Assembly (NCBI GenBank): GCA_017406465.1
Contig: JAFQYM010000036.1
Location: forward strand, 1-64,000
DNA: 64,000 bases
From: Kiritimatiellia bacterium
GTDB taxonomy: Bacteria; Verrucomicrobiota; Kiritimatiellia; RFP12; UBA1067
Direction: 5' to 3'
The position numbers and the translations under genes were made by a program. The notes under the pieces are model-generated. The model saw only the letters and a list, made by a program, of their open reading frames with translations. It was not told where the DNA came from and did not search any database. Shown here one piece after another: positions 33,801 through 44,100 of this stretch. Position 1 is the stretch's first letter. The number at the start of each line of letters is the position of its first letter.

Positions 33801-36603
33801 CCACGTTGGAATTGGGTACGGTGAACGAAAATCCTTCGCCAACATAAATGTTGCCAACGGTGTATTCGGAAGGCAACGTATTGCCAAACACAACGCGCTT
33901 GGAGTTGAGCTGCACATAACCGGTGAACTCGTCCGCCTCCAGAATCTGCAAAGTAGTGGTAGCACTATTACTCGTCGTGTAAATTGCACCGCTTCCGCTC
34001 AAATGGCTAATGACGAATTTGTTGCCGGATATACCGTTGTTGATGGTGAGCGTACCAGTGACTTTCAGCGGCACCGAGCACTGGTAATTGCCGTTGTTCG
34101 GCAGCCAGCCGGAGCAGTTGTAAAGTTCGAGGACGGAACCCGTATTGCCGTAATCGTTCGGCAGGAAATTCGTGCCAGTCCAATTTGTTCCGCCAACCAG
34201 ATTTGTGACATCCTTCATCTGCACAGTGCCAGTCCAGTTGGAGTTCTTCCACCACGTATTGCCCGTGGGCGTCGGAGCGCGGCCGGAGAACACCACCGTG
34301 CCGGAGCCGCTGACGGCCTGCGAGGCATGACTGCTGGCGAGCGTTCCATCCGCATTTAACGTGCCATTGACGACAAAGCCGCCAGGCGCCGTCCATGTCT
34401 TGCCGGATGCGACGGTAGCGACAGCACCGGAATCGATTTGCAGGACGCCGCTTGCTGAGGTTCCGTCGGACGATCCGATAATCACTTTGTATTTCGTGAG
34501 CGTAATCGTCCCCGTAAATTCGGATGCGTCACGGATCGTAAGGCCGTTGCCGTTGGAAGAGCCCCCTCCTGTCGAGAGTGTGCCACTGCCCGTTAGTTTG
34601 GCGAATGTCGCTTTAGTGCCGCCATATCCATCACAGATATTCAGGCCACCCGCATCAAGTTCGACAGTGCCGGGGAATTCCGTTGTTGTGCTCGGGAAAT
34701 AGAGATTGACGTCCGTGAAGCGAAGAGTAGATTCCTCATTCCCGTAAAGTGCAGGATTCCAGTCCTTTCGCTCGTCGCTGGAGGCAGTGATGTTCTTGAC
34801 CCACACCGTGCCTGTCCAGTTGGCGGAATCGGTCCAGCCAAGCCCAGTTGTGGGTTTTGAGCCATCATATACAACCGTGCCCGCGCCGGTGACGGTGGTG
34901 GGGGTAATGGAAGAGCCCATCGGGACGGTCGCGCCGACGCCGACGTTGAGCGTCGTCGTCGTGATTGCGCCTTCGCCGTCAAAGGCGAGCGTGCCGGCGC
35001 CCGTGACGTAGACCGTCGTGTAGGTCGCATCCTCGCTGACAGTATATGGCGTGTCGCCGGAGACGTTGATGACGAGTTCGCCGTCGGCGGCCTGCTTCGG
35101 GACTTCCACAATCTGGATGGCGGCGATGCCCGCGCGCGCACTCGTCAGGCGATGGCCGACGACGGTGAAAGTTCCGTCGGCATTGACAAAGGTGGGCGTC
35201 GCGATGTAGTTGCCGCCCTCAGTCCAAGCGGTCGGGGACGAAGCGCCCCAGCTGTCTGTATCAGCGCCCTCACATTCGACGAGTGCGCTTGTCGTGTCGT
35301 CCCACTTGTAGTTCGTGCCGTTGATGGTAACGTAGCCGAACTTCACGTTGTCGTCGTTGTTGGAGAAATAGACTACAGCATAATAGCTGTAGTAGGGGAT
35401 GCCGGAGACGACGACCTGCGGGGATGCGTTCGCGCCGTCAGCGTCGTCGATATAGCCCTGGCGAAGGTCGGTCGCGGCGCTCACGCTGCTGCAAGTCCAG
35501 TATCCACGCGTGCCGGAAATCGTGACGCCCACTCCGGCGACGGTGGACGCCGCGCCCGTAGAGTCGACCTGCGTCACGGTCGAAAGCGTTCCGTTATTGC
35601 CGATAAGGTTGTTCCAGGAGGTGCCGGGGACGGCGTAGTCGCCTACGCCAACGTCAGCGAGGGTAGAAAGCGCAGTACCGCTCGTAAAGTTCACGCTGAT
35701 GGAGGGTTTGTAGGTCTTCGCGACGATGTCGTCCGGATCGCCATCGACGTAGTAGAGTACAATGCCGGTGGAGGTCTGGACGAGTTCGACGGTGCCGACC
35801 GGATCGGACGTGGTGAGCGTGGTCTCGCCGGTGGTGTTGACCGTCGCAAGGTAGACGGTTTCCACTTCCGTCTCGCCGTCTATGCCATACACCTTGATCG
35901 CCGCATCGGCGGTAAAGGTCTTTGTGGTGCCGGAGCCGAACGTCACAAGCGTCTTGGATGCTACCCGTGAAGTACCGGAGAGCGTGATATCCGCCTGCTT
36001 GATCACCTGCGCGTTGGCAACTGTGATGTCGCCACCATAGGCGACTGTACCGGAGCCCTTGAGGTAATACCAGAATGGCAACGTGGTGTTGCGCGCCGAC
36101 GTAAGCCCAGCCTCCCAAGTAATGCCACCCTCTTTGGCAGATGAAAGCTTAAAAGGCGTAGAATCATTGCCTTCCAGTTGATTGCCCGCAAAGGCAGTAA
36201 TCATAATAACGGATGTCTCGTCCGCCGTTAGCCAACATCCAGTAGAACTACTTTGAATCTTCGCAATGCCGCCCGACCAAAAAACCCTTGCGCCATTATA
36301 TGCACCTACGCGCAATCTCCAGCCATCAATGGCCGTTGAAGTCGCGACACTAACCACGCCCGTGACAAGCGCGGGATCGTAGTTGCCGCCAGAAACGAAA
36401 GGCACTTTATCAGTCTCTTTCAATGTCCAGTTGCCAACAGGATCCCATTCCCCCGAGTCGTCTCCTACATAGATGTTTTCGTATGTCTCCGCTTCGCCAG
36501 TGACAGGGTTTGTCATCTGCACTTCTGCTATCGCCGCGATCGGCAGTATAAGTGCGAATGCCGCGACGATACGCGTAGCGGCCCAGTTGAACAGGTTTCT
36601 CAT
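30811..36603 (-). CDS. Giant secreted repeat protein (autotransporter-like beta repeats)
   Basis: A 1,930-residue secreted or surface protein. Signal peptide with a hydrophobic core and AIA cleavage site near residue 26. The body consists of Gly/Thr/Ser-rich beta-helix-like repeats (GTGTLTGNLTFAEGSTF, GSGTVVFSG) with modules that contain NWTGTV and YGNTGSVLEL at 200-260-residue spacing, then a region of Ile/Val/Thr-rich Ig-like parts. No membrane-beta-barrel signature is evident at the C-terminus (KGSEKFFQPVIE). It shares the NWTGTV modules with the protein at 38191-44580. Probably an adhesin or coat protein. Leader of about 95 nt and an AAAGGG ribosome binding site. Confidence 0.8.
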   Translation of the reverse strand: MRNLFNWAATRIVAAFALILPIAAIAEVQMTNPVTGEAETYENIYVGDDSGEWDPVGNWTLKETDKVPFVSGGNYDPALVTGVVSVATSTAIDGWRLRVGAYNGARVFWSGGIAKIQSSSTGCWLTADETSVIMITAFAGNQLEGNDSTPFKLSSAKEGGITWEAGLTSARNTTLPFWYYLKGSGTVAYGGDITVANAQVIKQADITLSGTSRVASKTLVTFGSGTTKTFTADAAIKVYGIDGETEVETVYLATVNTTGETTLTTSDPVGTVELVQTSTGIVLYYVDGDPDDIVAKTYKPSISVNFTSGTALSTLADVGVGDYAVPGTSWNNLIGNNGTLSTVTQVDSTGAASTVAGVGVTISGTRGYWTCSSVSAATDLRQGYIDDADGANASPQVVVSGIPYYSYYAVVYFSNNDDNVKFGYVTINGTNYKWDDTTSALVECEGADTDSWGASSPTAWTEGGNYIATPTFVNADGTFTVVGHRLTSARAGIAAIQIVEVPKQAADGELVINVSGDTPYTVSEDATYTTVYVTGAGTLAFDGEGAITTTTLNVGVGATVPMGSSITPTTVTGAGTVVYDGSKPTTGLGWTDSANWTGTVWVKNITASSDERKDWNPALYGNEESTLRFTDVNLYFPSTTTEFPGTVELDAGGLNICDGYGGTKATFAKLTGSGTLSTGGGSSNGNGLTIRDASEFTGTITLTKYKVIIGSSDGTSASGVLQIDSGAVATVASGKTWTAPGGFVVNGTLNADGTLASSHASQAVSGSGTVVFSGRAPTPTGNTWWKNSNWTGTVQMKDVTNLVGGTNWTGTNFLPNDYGNTGSVLELYNCSGWLPNNGNYQCSVPLKVTGTLTINNGISGNKFVISHLSGSGAIYTTSNSATTTLQILEADEFTGYVQLNSKRVVFGNTLPSEYTVGNIYVGEGFSFTVPNSNVAWYGTGGITLAGELKAAALSNFGGGTTITTTDTGVFTLTSTGNGSEGETDTDYARIQGTGSLKYEGTGWRALTTNNLSTAVTLVNEQSGDILLSRALTYTVGSLSGSKNFQGNYGSGSRYLNVIQSKDTEWSGKVVDDGYSRFAGLKLDASSTGTLTLSGTASQNVALEVNGGAVNLTGTWKGATTVAGTFGGTGTLTGNLTFAEGSTFKAFAADDADGLVVSGTVGYPAEGTVTVDVSAIEPETDVALLKAADLDASKFVLADGTTEGYSLDVVDGVLTLTVPHVTITVPSIANTTVTVKIGDNTIGTSSGDYNVAPDSVVTVTYAAVDGYEISGTTEYTIDTSNGETTFDPAGTTEVKRYVASITVGETTTKYSSLQAAVDAVAQNKDIVLLDNVVDGATVAREVTFNVVPGEYTYGDIVADGDYILTTTALEGKTRYTFAQAVIAVTINEVRTLYTMMTANTGIEAANAGPNGTTIEILSGDPAAYVKYLPMFDLNTDTGVFTKVADPVAAVYDGVLQVQVYRTLAEAVAAAENGLTVKLLAGIELESAAEIASGKSITIDLNGKTVAGPAGGYAFSNAGGVTIVGNGTVTGAGGIVTNTASGATVAISNGTYTVTGDLFGNVEGGTIAVSGGTFNKFVADEYVAEGYEVTDNGDGTYGIRDYLGWIYEAYDAPNYTGSWSNEVGYAEGKIKIEDGNTYMANRPSDGQFVTVAMKFSFDDANDEDEDVGDAKAAVRLASGETSGTYQFQLYTSDGVNKVWTNATVDVTATKEQDYTFVFVLDLTNKTYRASIVDGAVTNAMTVGGATDILFAYQGDVSPVQKIEFIGAGSVTSIEGSYEDAEEPAVFVEDESITFTDRNVQLSADQAAWLNKLGAKSAVAEALATLSSDQFSSAYLLNLDLTDTFTYEFTVSDITVGDSTVEVEVTLTRTGTLVDGKSSINGTLKLMGGATLPASGFVDLHVAPVGDYDFSDGDTATWSFGKGSEKFFQPVIE

Positions 36604-36705
36604 TTGTCAGCCCTTTCTTTCGTATGATGTGTGCAGACTTTGCCCGCGACGACACCGATGTAAATCATGCACACAAGACACACGCCCTGCGCTTATGACG
36701 CATAT

Positions 36706-36746
36706 ATTGTACCAAAACACCCCCTCCCCCACAAGGGGGGAAAAAC
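36706..36746 (-). promoter_or_regulatory. Terminator fused to the promoter of the 1,930-residue gene
   Basis: A C6/G5 hairpin (CCCCCCTTGTGGGGG) runs into GTGTTTTGG and TACAAT (36711-36706). The transcript for the giant gene would begin near 36699. Confidence 0.6.
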
Positions 36747-36866
36747 GCAAAATATTCATAGTGTAGAGATGGTCGAAGGGATTACTCAAACCATCTTAGT
36801 GGAATCGAGCTTAGTGGCATTGAGTGCGTCCAGTAACGACACTGACATCTTCCTGTTCCTGGCGGC

Positions 36867-38018
36867 CTATCCCGCGCTTTTCCATAGTCGCTTCCGCCAC
36901 CACTGTTTTCTCGTCCGCTCCGTAATCTCATTTGCGTACTTCTCCCGCCATGCCGCGAGCATATTCGCGTCCTCAATTCGTGCAGGGTCAGTCAGCGCGT
37001 CCAGCCGTTCGAAAAGGGCCGCCGCGCTCTGTCTAGCGCCCTTGACGACTTCCTCCCATATCGCTCGTGCCCTTACAATCTCCACCGGCGGCATGACGTC
37101 GACCGCGCCTTTTGTCTTTCGAGCCACATCCTTTGCCTCTTCAAATCTTTCGTCCGCTCCGTAATCTTGTTTCGGATCCACCCCTTCCGTAGCACCGGCT
37201 CTTGGCGACAAAACCACGTCCATCGGCGTCGGGTCTGCGAGTTCCGTAATCTGCTTTAGCTTCTTCGCAGCGGCCTTGTAGCGCATCACCGTCGTGTACT
37301 GGAGTGCAAGCGCGGGGATATTATCGCGAAGCCAGCCCTTCACGCCAGGGTTGCGACCGACGATCACACCATCCTCGTCGCGCCGGAGCGAGTTGTCGAT
37401 GTAGCATTCGAGGTCTTCTATCAAACTGCCAAAGCGAATCGCGTCCTCATGGGATTTGCGCCGGACAATCCACGCGTCGAGGATCTGCTCCTTAGTGGGA
37501 CAGGCGTTGTCTGTGCGCCGAAGACGTATCTTCCGCCGCTCGGCCGCTAGAGCACGACGGCGGGCATTCTCGGCTGCGTAGTAGCTCGGACGGCGGACAT
37601 GTGCCTTCAGGCGCGAAACCCTCCGGCCGCTCTCGCGGCGCATGAAGTCGAGATAGGCATAGTAGCCCATGTCGCGCAGAACGGTCAGCGCGAACTCCTC
37701 GCCCTCAAAGAATCCGTCCCTCCGCCAACGGATGGCAAGGCCGTCAGACATCTCGCAAATGTCGCCGAACTCTTTCGCCCGGCTGCGGCGCTTCGCTTTC
37801 GCACGGCGGCGACGACGCTCCTGCGCGGAGACGATCGCGTTCTCTACCGATGCATACTTGGCCCACCAGGTGGAAAGCGCGGCGGATTGCTCTTGGGGTG
37901 CAATATTCACACCGTGGGGCGCAACATTTCCGTTGCGGGGCGCGGCAGCTCGATTTTGAGCAGCGTGGCGACTGCGAGAGGGTTTTCTTTGGCTTGAAAA
38001 CGTCTTTTTCTGCTTCAT
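36867..38018 (-). CDS. Basic protein of unknown function
   Basis: A 383-residue protein. The first 85 residues are low-complexity Arg/Lys/Ala/Gln (MKQKKTFSSQRKPSRSRH), followed by a mixed alpha region with WIVRRKSHEDAIRFGSL and a C-terminal helix with RKQWWRKRLWKS. No signal peptide or known domain. The start at 38018 is chosen because TATGCT (with TTGCTC 18 bp upstream) ends six nt before it; the ATG 36 bp upstream lies before that promoter. The highly basic composition suggests nucleic-acid or envelope association; function unknown. Confidence 0.6.
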   Translation of the reverse strand: MKQKKTFSSQRKPSRSRHAAQNRAAAPRNGNVAPHGVNIAPQEQSAALSTWWAKYASVENAIVSAQERRRRRAKAKRRSRAKEFGDICEMSDGLAIRWRRDGFFEGEEFALTVLRDMGYYAYLDFMRRESGRRVSRLKAHVRRPSYYAAENARRRALAAERRKIRLRRTDNACPTKEQILDAWIVRRKSHEDAIRFGSLIEDLECYIDNSLRRDEDGVIVGRNPGVKGWLRDNIPALALQYTTVMRYKAAAKKLKQITELADPTPMDVVLSPRAGATEGVDPKQDYGADERFEEAKDVARKTKGAVDVMPPVEIVRARAIWEEVVKGARQSAAALFERLDALTDPARIEDANMLAAWREKYANEITERTRKQWWRKRLWKSAG

Positions 38019-38115
38019 GGCAACAGCATACCATAAACGACAGGCAATGAGCAAGTGAAAAATGAGATTATGGTGCGGATGAAATATTTAACTGAGCCAA
38101 ATGCACTTCGATCTG

Positions 38116-38159
38116 ATTATATTGAAAACACGGAGGCCCCGCACGAGCGGGGCCTCCGT
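38116..38159 (-). promoter_or_regulatory. Terminator of the 2,129-residue gene fused to a promoter
   Basis: A perfect 13-bp stem ACGGAGGCCCCGC/GCGGGGCCTCCGT with a 4-nt loop (38159-38130) is followed by GTTTTCAA and TATAAT (38121-38116), which points to the basic-protein gene about 100 nt downstream. Confidence 0.85.
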
Positions 38160-38190
38160 ATTGGCTTTCGGCATTAGTATGCCATGGACA

Positions 38191-41100
38191 TTAGAACGCC
38201 ATGAAGAAGAGACCCTTTGCAACCTTGATAAGGGTATCGCCGTCAATCCTCCAGCCAGACGGAGGGGTACCGGAATGGAGAAGCTTAAGCGGCCCGATAG
38301 AAGGATCTTGCGTATAGGCACTAATGGCAGCCGCGATACTCGGATACCTCATGCCGTTCTTGTCCACAACCATGTAACCCTCGACCTGATCGCCCTTCAT
38401 CGACGTGAGGGTGCCAGATCCAGCGAAGTCGATGGTCTGGACGCTCGTCTTGCTCGCCGCGAGCGGGAAGCTCTCAGAATTCGCCGCGTCCTTCATGACA
38501 TAACCATTCACAGTCACACCATAGGTGTTGCTTTCGTAGTCGATCGTAAGCACGACCATGTAGGTCTCGGAGGCGTCAGGCGGGAGAGCCGCGTTCGAGA
38601 TCGCCGCCCATTCGTTAGCGTTCGTCAGCACCATAAACGTAGTGGCGCCGTACACCTCTCCAAGCTTGATCGCCGCCTGCGCCTCGCCGCTCACGTCGTC
38701 TGCGCTCGTCGACGAGAAGCAGACGGTGAACTCGAGAAGGACGCGCGAGGCAGTGGACGCCGCAGTCGCAACAAACCTGTTGTCGCTTATCGCCGCCGTG
38801 CCGTCCGTATAGGTGACGGCGTTGGTCCATGCACCACCGGCGTCCGACGCACTCGCGCTCGTGCCAGTTGCGCTTGCTGCCCTTTCGTTGATCCAGTCAG
38901 CGGTAACATCTGCAACCGGCGCCGCGCCAGAGCCACCGGAAACCACGACCGACGAAGTGCCATCCGTAGCGGCAATCTCGTAACTGACGCTGTCGTATGC
39001 CGAAGAGTGTCCAGTCACCACATTTGAGAACGTCACCGTCGTTCCGTCGACCGTGCCCGGATAATCCGTGCCGTCAACAGTGAGCGTGTATGCTGTAGCA
39101 TCACCAGAAACCGTTGCAGTTACAGTTGCCGTCGCGAAATCTTTGCCATAGTCGAACGCGACATCGCTCACCGTCGCGCCCTTGGCCTCCACCGTTGGAG
39201 CCGTCGCGGTCACGTCAGTTGCAATCGCATTGATCGTCTGCGTCGCACCATCCGTGATCTTGTAGCCCGAAGCAGCGGTCCAAGTTATCTCGACATTCGA
39301 GCCGACATCGACGGTGTAGGGCGAAGAACCCGCCACGCAGCCAACCGTCACCGTAGCCGATGCATTCTCGACATCGGGGATTGTGACCGTGCATGCAACA
39401 TAGATTCCGTCAGCCGCCGTGCAAAGCGGAACCTGCTGCGCGGCCCCGCCGACAGTCAGCGCGCTCGCGGCGACATTACCGCTCGTCGAAAGGAGTTTCG
39501 TGCCGCCAGCCGTGGACGTTCCCGCCGCGCGGTCAAGCGTGGCAATCGTCACGGGAGTCTCAAGCGTCGAGGATATCATGCCCGAGTACCCTTCCGCAAC
39601 CTTTGTTATTGCGACGGTCGGCGAATTGGCACTTGTCGAGAACGACAGGTTGCCCGTGCCGGTGATTTCCGCGAATGTGTAAGTCCTGGTAGACATGGCG
39701 GTTATATTCATCGCGCCGTCAAGCCGGAGCGTGGGATTGACTGTCTTGCCTGCTTCAAGGATATACCCGCCGGTCATTCCCGCGAGGGCGACCGTCGAAC
39801 CCGTCGTGCCGTAATTGTTGAAGTTGACGCCGTTCGAAGCGTTGACAATCGGCAGCGAAACGGTACCTGTCCACGCGCTGAAGGTAAGAGAAGTCGCGAG
39901 CACATCGGCAGGATTCTGATAGGCAAGCTCACCAGCCCCAGTGATTGCATTAGCGATTGACCCGCCCGACATTACGCCGACACCAACTCCGGACGGAATC
40001 TCGACCTTCGCGTTTCCGCTCAATGCCGACGTTAATGCGCCAGTAGCCGTAATCTTCAATGTTCCTGTTCCATTGATGACGCGACTGCCGAAGAAGTTGG
40101 CGTCCGAAACTGCGACTTTACCATCATTGATCTCCAACTTGGAGATGGTCATCTCAGTACCGCCAGCCGCTTTCGCAAGCGTCAAGGTGGAGTCGGACGC
40201 AACATTGATTGTAAACTCGTCAGCCGTGATGGAATCGGGAAGCGTCAGCGTCGCATCGCCCTCAGTAGTCAGGATGATCTTGGAGTATTCGTTTCCGCCG
40301 TCCCACGTCGGCGACCAAGTAAGCGCATCCCACGTCGTCGTGGCGTTCGCCGCGACAGTGGCGCGGTAGAGCTTCACAGCCGGGAACTCCACGGAGAGTT
40401 GCGCAATCGCATTCGGTCCAAGAGCCGTCTTGTAGAGACGTACGCAGTCGATACGCGCTGCCTTCTGCACAGTCTCGCTCAGGTCGTTGGCGGGGGATTC
40501 ATCCTTCGCAAAGCGAACGATGCCAGTCGACTGGATGCCGCCGTGCACGGAGCCGACCTGGATGCCGCCGCCGAGCGTGAACGTCGAATACGTCTCATTA
40601 AGCACCTGCTCGCCATCGCAATAGACCTTGATGGTCTGGTTGTTCTCGACAGAGAAGACGTAGACGTGCTGCGCCGTGGTGGCGTTCTGCACCGTCATCG
40701 TCGCGAGCGTCGTGAACGCCGAATTCCCCGTCGTCTTCACGAGCTTCATCTGCGTTTCGGGATCGGCTCCGGCGACAAGGCCGATGAGACCACCGTTGTA
40801 TGTGCCGAACGTGATGACCGCCGCATTCTCGTACGCGGGCACCGTGCAACGCACAACAGCAGTCCAGGACGAAGGATAGGCATTGTCGTCTGTCATGTTG
40901 CGCCACGGATGGGCGTATGTATAGAGCATGCCATCGTCCGTGAACGCATCGCTTCCGGTAACGCCATCAGAACTCAAGGCCGTGTTATCAGAGCCGGAGT
41001 TCTCGAAACCGGTCTTGTTGTTTGCGCTGTCGTATTCCATTTCATATGCGCACCAGCATGCCGCACCTGAGACGGAGGGAGTCCACGCGAACGTAAGCGT

Positions 41101-44100
41101 ATTTCCGCTTACCGTTCCCGTGACTGACTCCGTCGTGCCATCAGGTCTTGTGAGCGTCATCGTGCTGCTCGTAAACGTCGCACCTGTGACCGAAAACGTC
41201 TTGACGCCATCGTCCGCCAGCGACTCGGTGTGAATGACGTTCAACGTCGTCAGCGACGATGGATACATAATTGTTCCATCGACAATGAGATTCAGTGTCA
41301 GCGTCGTGAGCGATTCCATGTTTTGAAGGTTGACGGTGCCGCTGTTCGAGCCGGCAAGCGTCAACTCGGTCGCGCCGCTCGTCACATAGAGGCTCGCACT
41401 TTCTGCAACATTGACCGTGCCAGGAAGCGACGTCGCCGTCGTGATGGCTACTAATCCAGACGCAATCTCCAACGTAGAAGATGCATTGCCATAGGACGAC
41501 TCATCATAGAATGTCGATGGCAGATACCCCGTATCGCCATTGAGCCGCACCGTACCTGTCCAGTTCACGGAATCGTCAAACCCGCTGCCAGACAGATCCA
41601 CGCTCTGACCGCATACTACCGTCCCCGAACCCGTCACTGTCCCGGAAAGCGAACCATTCAGAGTCATCGTGCCACTGTTGACAATGCCGCCATTAGCTGT
41701 CCATGTCTTGCCAGACGCGATAGTGACATCTCCAGCAATTACGAGTTTCTTCTGGTAGTCTGAGAAGTTTGGCGTCCAAGATGACGAGGCACCAAACACA
41801 ATGCTCTTCTTTGCGTTGTCAGAAATAGTAACCGTTCCCGTAAAACCTGTGACATCACGGAAAATATATTGTGTCGTTGCGGTTCCGGAGCCAGTCAAAG
41901 CAAGTGTACCAGAACCTGTAAGCGCCTTAAAGACGCAGCTCTTGCTTCCATCGCCGTTATTGAGTGTAAATGTATCTCCTTCGTCAATGACAAGTGTGGC
42001 GGCGCAATATGTAGCATTGGCAGTAGTGCTCTGTGTCGTGTAGCCTGCAAACGATGTTGCCTTTATGAACGAATTCACACTGCCATAAGATGCGAAGTCT
42101 ATATATCCGTGTGAACTATTATTCGTTTTGCCGCACTGGACAATGATCAATGTTCCTTCCCACTCGTTATTTGTCCAGGTCGCACCGGTTGGAAGCGTTT
42201 TGCTGGGATACTGGACTGTTCCATTACCCTTAATGATACCAGAGAAAGAACCTGCCCCAGCAGTAATGACTTTGCCCGATCCATTGACATGTATGGCTTC
42301 TGTAGCAGTTATCGTGTATGCCCCCGAAAGGGTCAATACAACACCCTCGCTAACATTAAAGGTCACCTTGTGGAGCGAAATCGCGCTAGGAAGCGTTAGC
42401 GTGGAATTCGCCGTGACATTAATGACATACAACTTTGTGCTGTCATCTGTGGCCCATCCATCTAGGTCTCCAGAACCCCATGTCGCGTCAGAGGAGATCG
42501 TCACTTCCGCAGGTGCAGAGTAAATGATCGAGCCGTCGGACTTGGCTACATAATTCGGCGACGCAACCCCTCCAATCGTCACGCCGGTTTCGGAGTCCAG
42601 AACGCCGCTGATGCCAGTCGCCACGAAATACGGGAACGTCACACCCTCTGGAAGCGCGAAGACCGTGTTTTCGTCGACCGTTACCGAGCCCTGGATGAAT
42701 GCATCTGATGAAGACGAAACCGTCGCAGGGAGGTCGGTATAGTCAAGTGTGGCGTCACTGGCGTCGATAGAGGAGATAGCCATCGAGCCGTTGCCGTGTA
42801 GCTTGAGAACGCCGCCAGCAGTATGAGACGGGTTTGCGCCAGCCGCCTTTTCGCTTGCACCGCTTATCTGCGCCCCGCCAGAGAATGTCACCGAAGCGCT
42901 ATTGTTGATTTCCAAATTGACCGTGCCCATTATCGCATAAGCACCCGTGCGCGCCATAGAGAAGCCGGTGTCAAACTTAAACCATGTCTCCGCATTTGCC
43001 GTAGGGTCGCCAAGAATAGTTGAACGTGAACCTTCACTTTGAGCAAGCGAACATCCCGTAGCGGTAGGTTCGACTATCATACCGCCAAGAGTAAGCGGGG
43101 AAAACTTGGCTATACAGGCATGACTCGCGTTAACGAAGCGAAGGACGTTGCCTGGTGCGGCATATGCAGTCGAATCAAAGCCTGAAGCATTTGAATATCC
43201 GAAACACTGCCACTTGACAGGCGCAACGGAAGTTGTGTATGTGGGCATAATGTCATAGCCAGACTTAAGATCGAATGTGCTGTAGTTGGGCGACTCAAAA
43301 TTGCTGAATCCAGAATTGCAAGTAAGCACATACGACGCATACGACCACTTGGCATACTCCGCCGCTACAGCCGACGGCCAAATGAAACTGGTCATCTGGG
43401 ATTCTGAAAGCACGCCCTTAAAAATGGCAATGCCGGTAATCTTCATGCCGGTGGCGGGTCCACCATTTGTTGTCGAACCGCGCGGGCCGCCAATAACACA
43501 ACCATATATACTACTATCGCTCGTCGAGCCAAGCGTCTTCAGGTTATATAAAGCCGACCTTGTTCCATTGCTAAGATACCAAAGATGCGTTCCTAGGTTG
43601 CTATCAGTTGTGCTCGCAGAGTAATATGAAAATGCCATGACACCGCTTGTCTCTGTAGCAACAAAAGTATGAGAAGTTTGACTAACTCCGTTCGCAGAAA
43701 TACAAGTTTTACCCGCCCACAGACCTTGTGAAGCACCAGAGTTGTCAATATAAACACCTGTTCTATTGCCATTGCCGTCGCCTGTGGCAGTCCCATTCGA
43801 GTCAATAGAGGAGTTCACAAGAGTCTGAGCAGAGCCCAGAGACAAATTCAAATCGGAATACCTAACCAACACCGTCATCCCCGATGTCAGTGCCGCACTT
43901 GAATCCACCTTCACGCCAACACTCTGATTTATAGTAATTGAGGAGGCGTTGGCGGCTACGGAGTTGCCATTAGCGTTGAGCGTATATGTATTGCCATCCG
44001 AGCCGGTCTTGGAGGTCACGCCGAACTGGCCTGCTTCCCAGATGACTACCGCGCTATCGCTCCACGAGCGGGTGAGCGAGAGGTTATAGATGACATAGTG

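Noticed and set aside
30931-36000. Many long plus-strand frames over the giant repeat genes
   Set aside because: Mirror frames produced by biased codon use in Thr/Gly/Ser/Val-rich repeats; they lack ribosome binding sites and domains.
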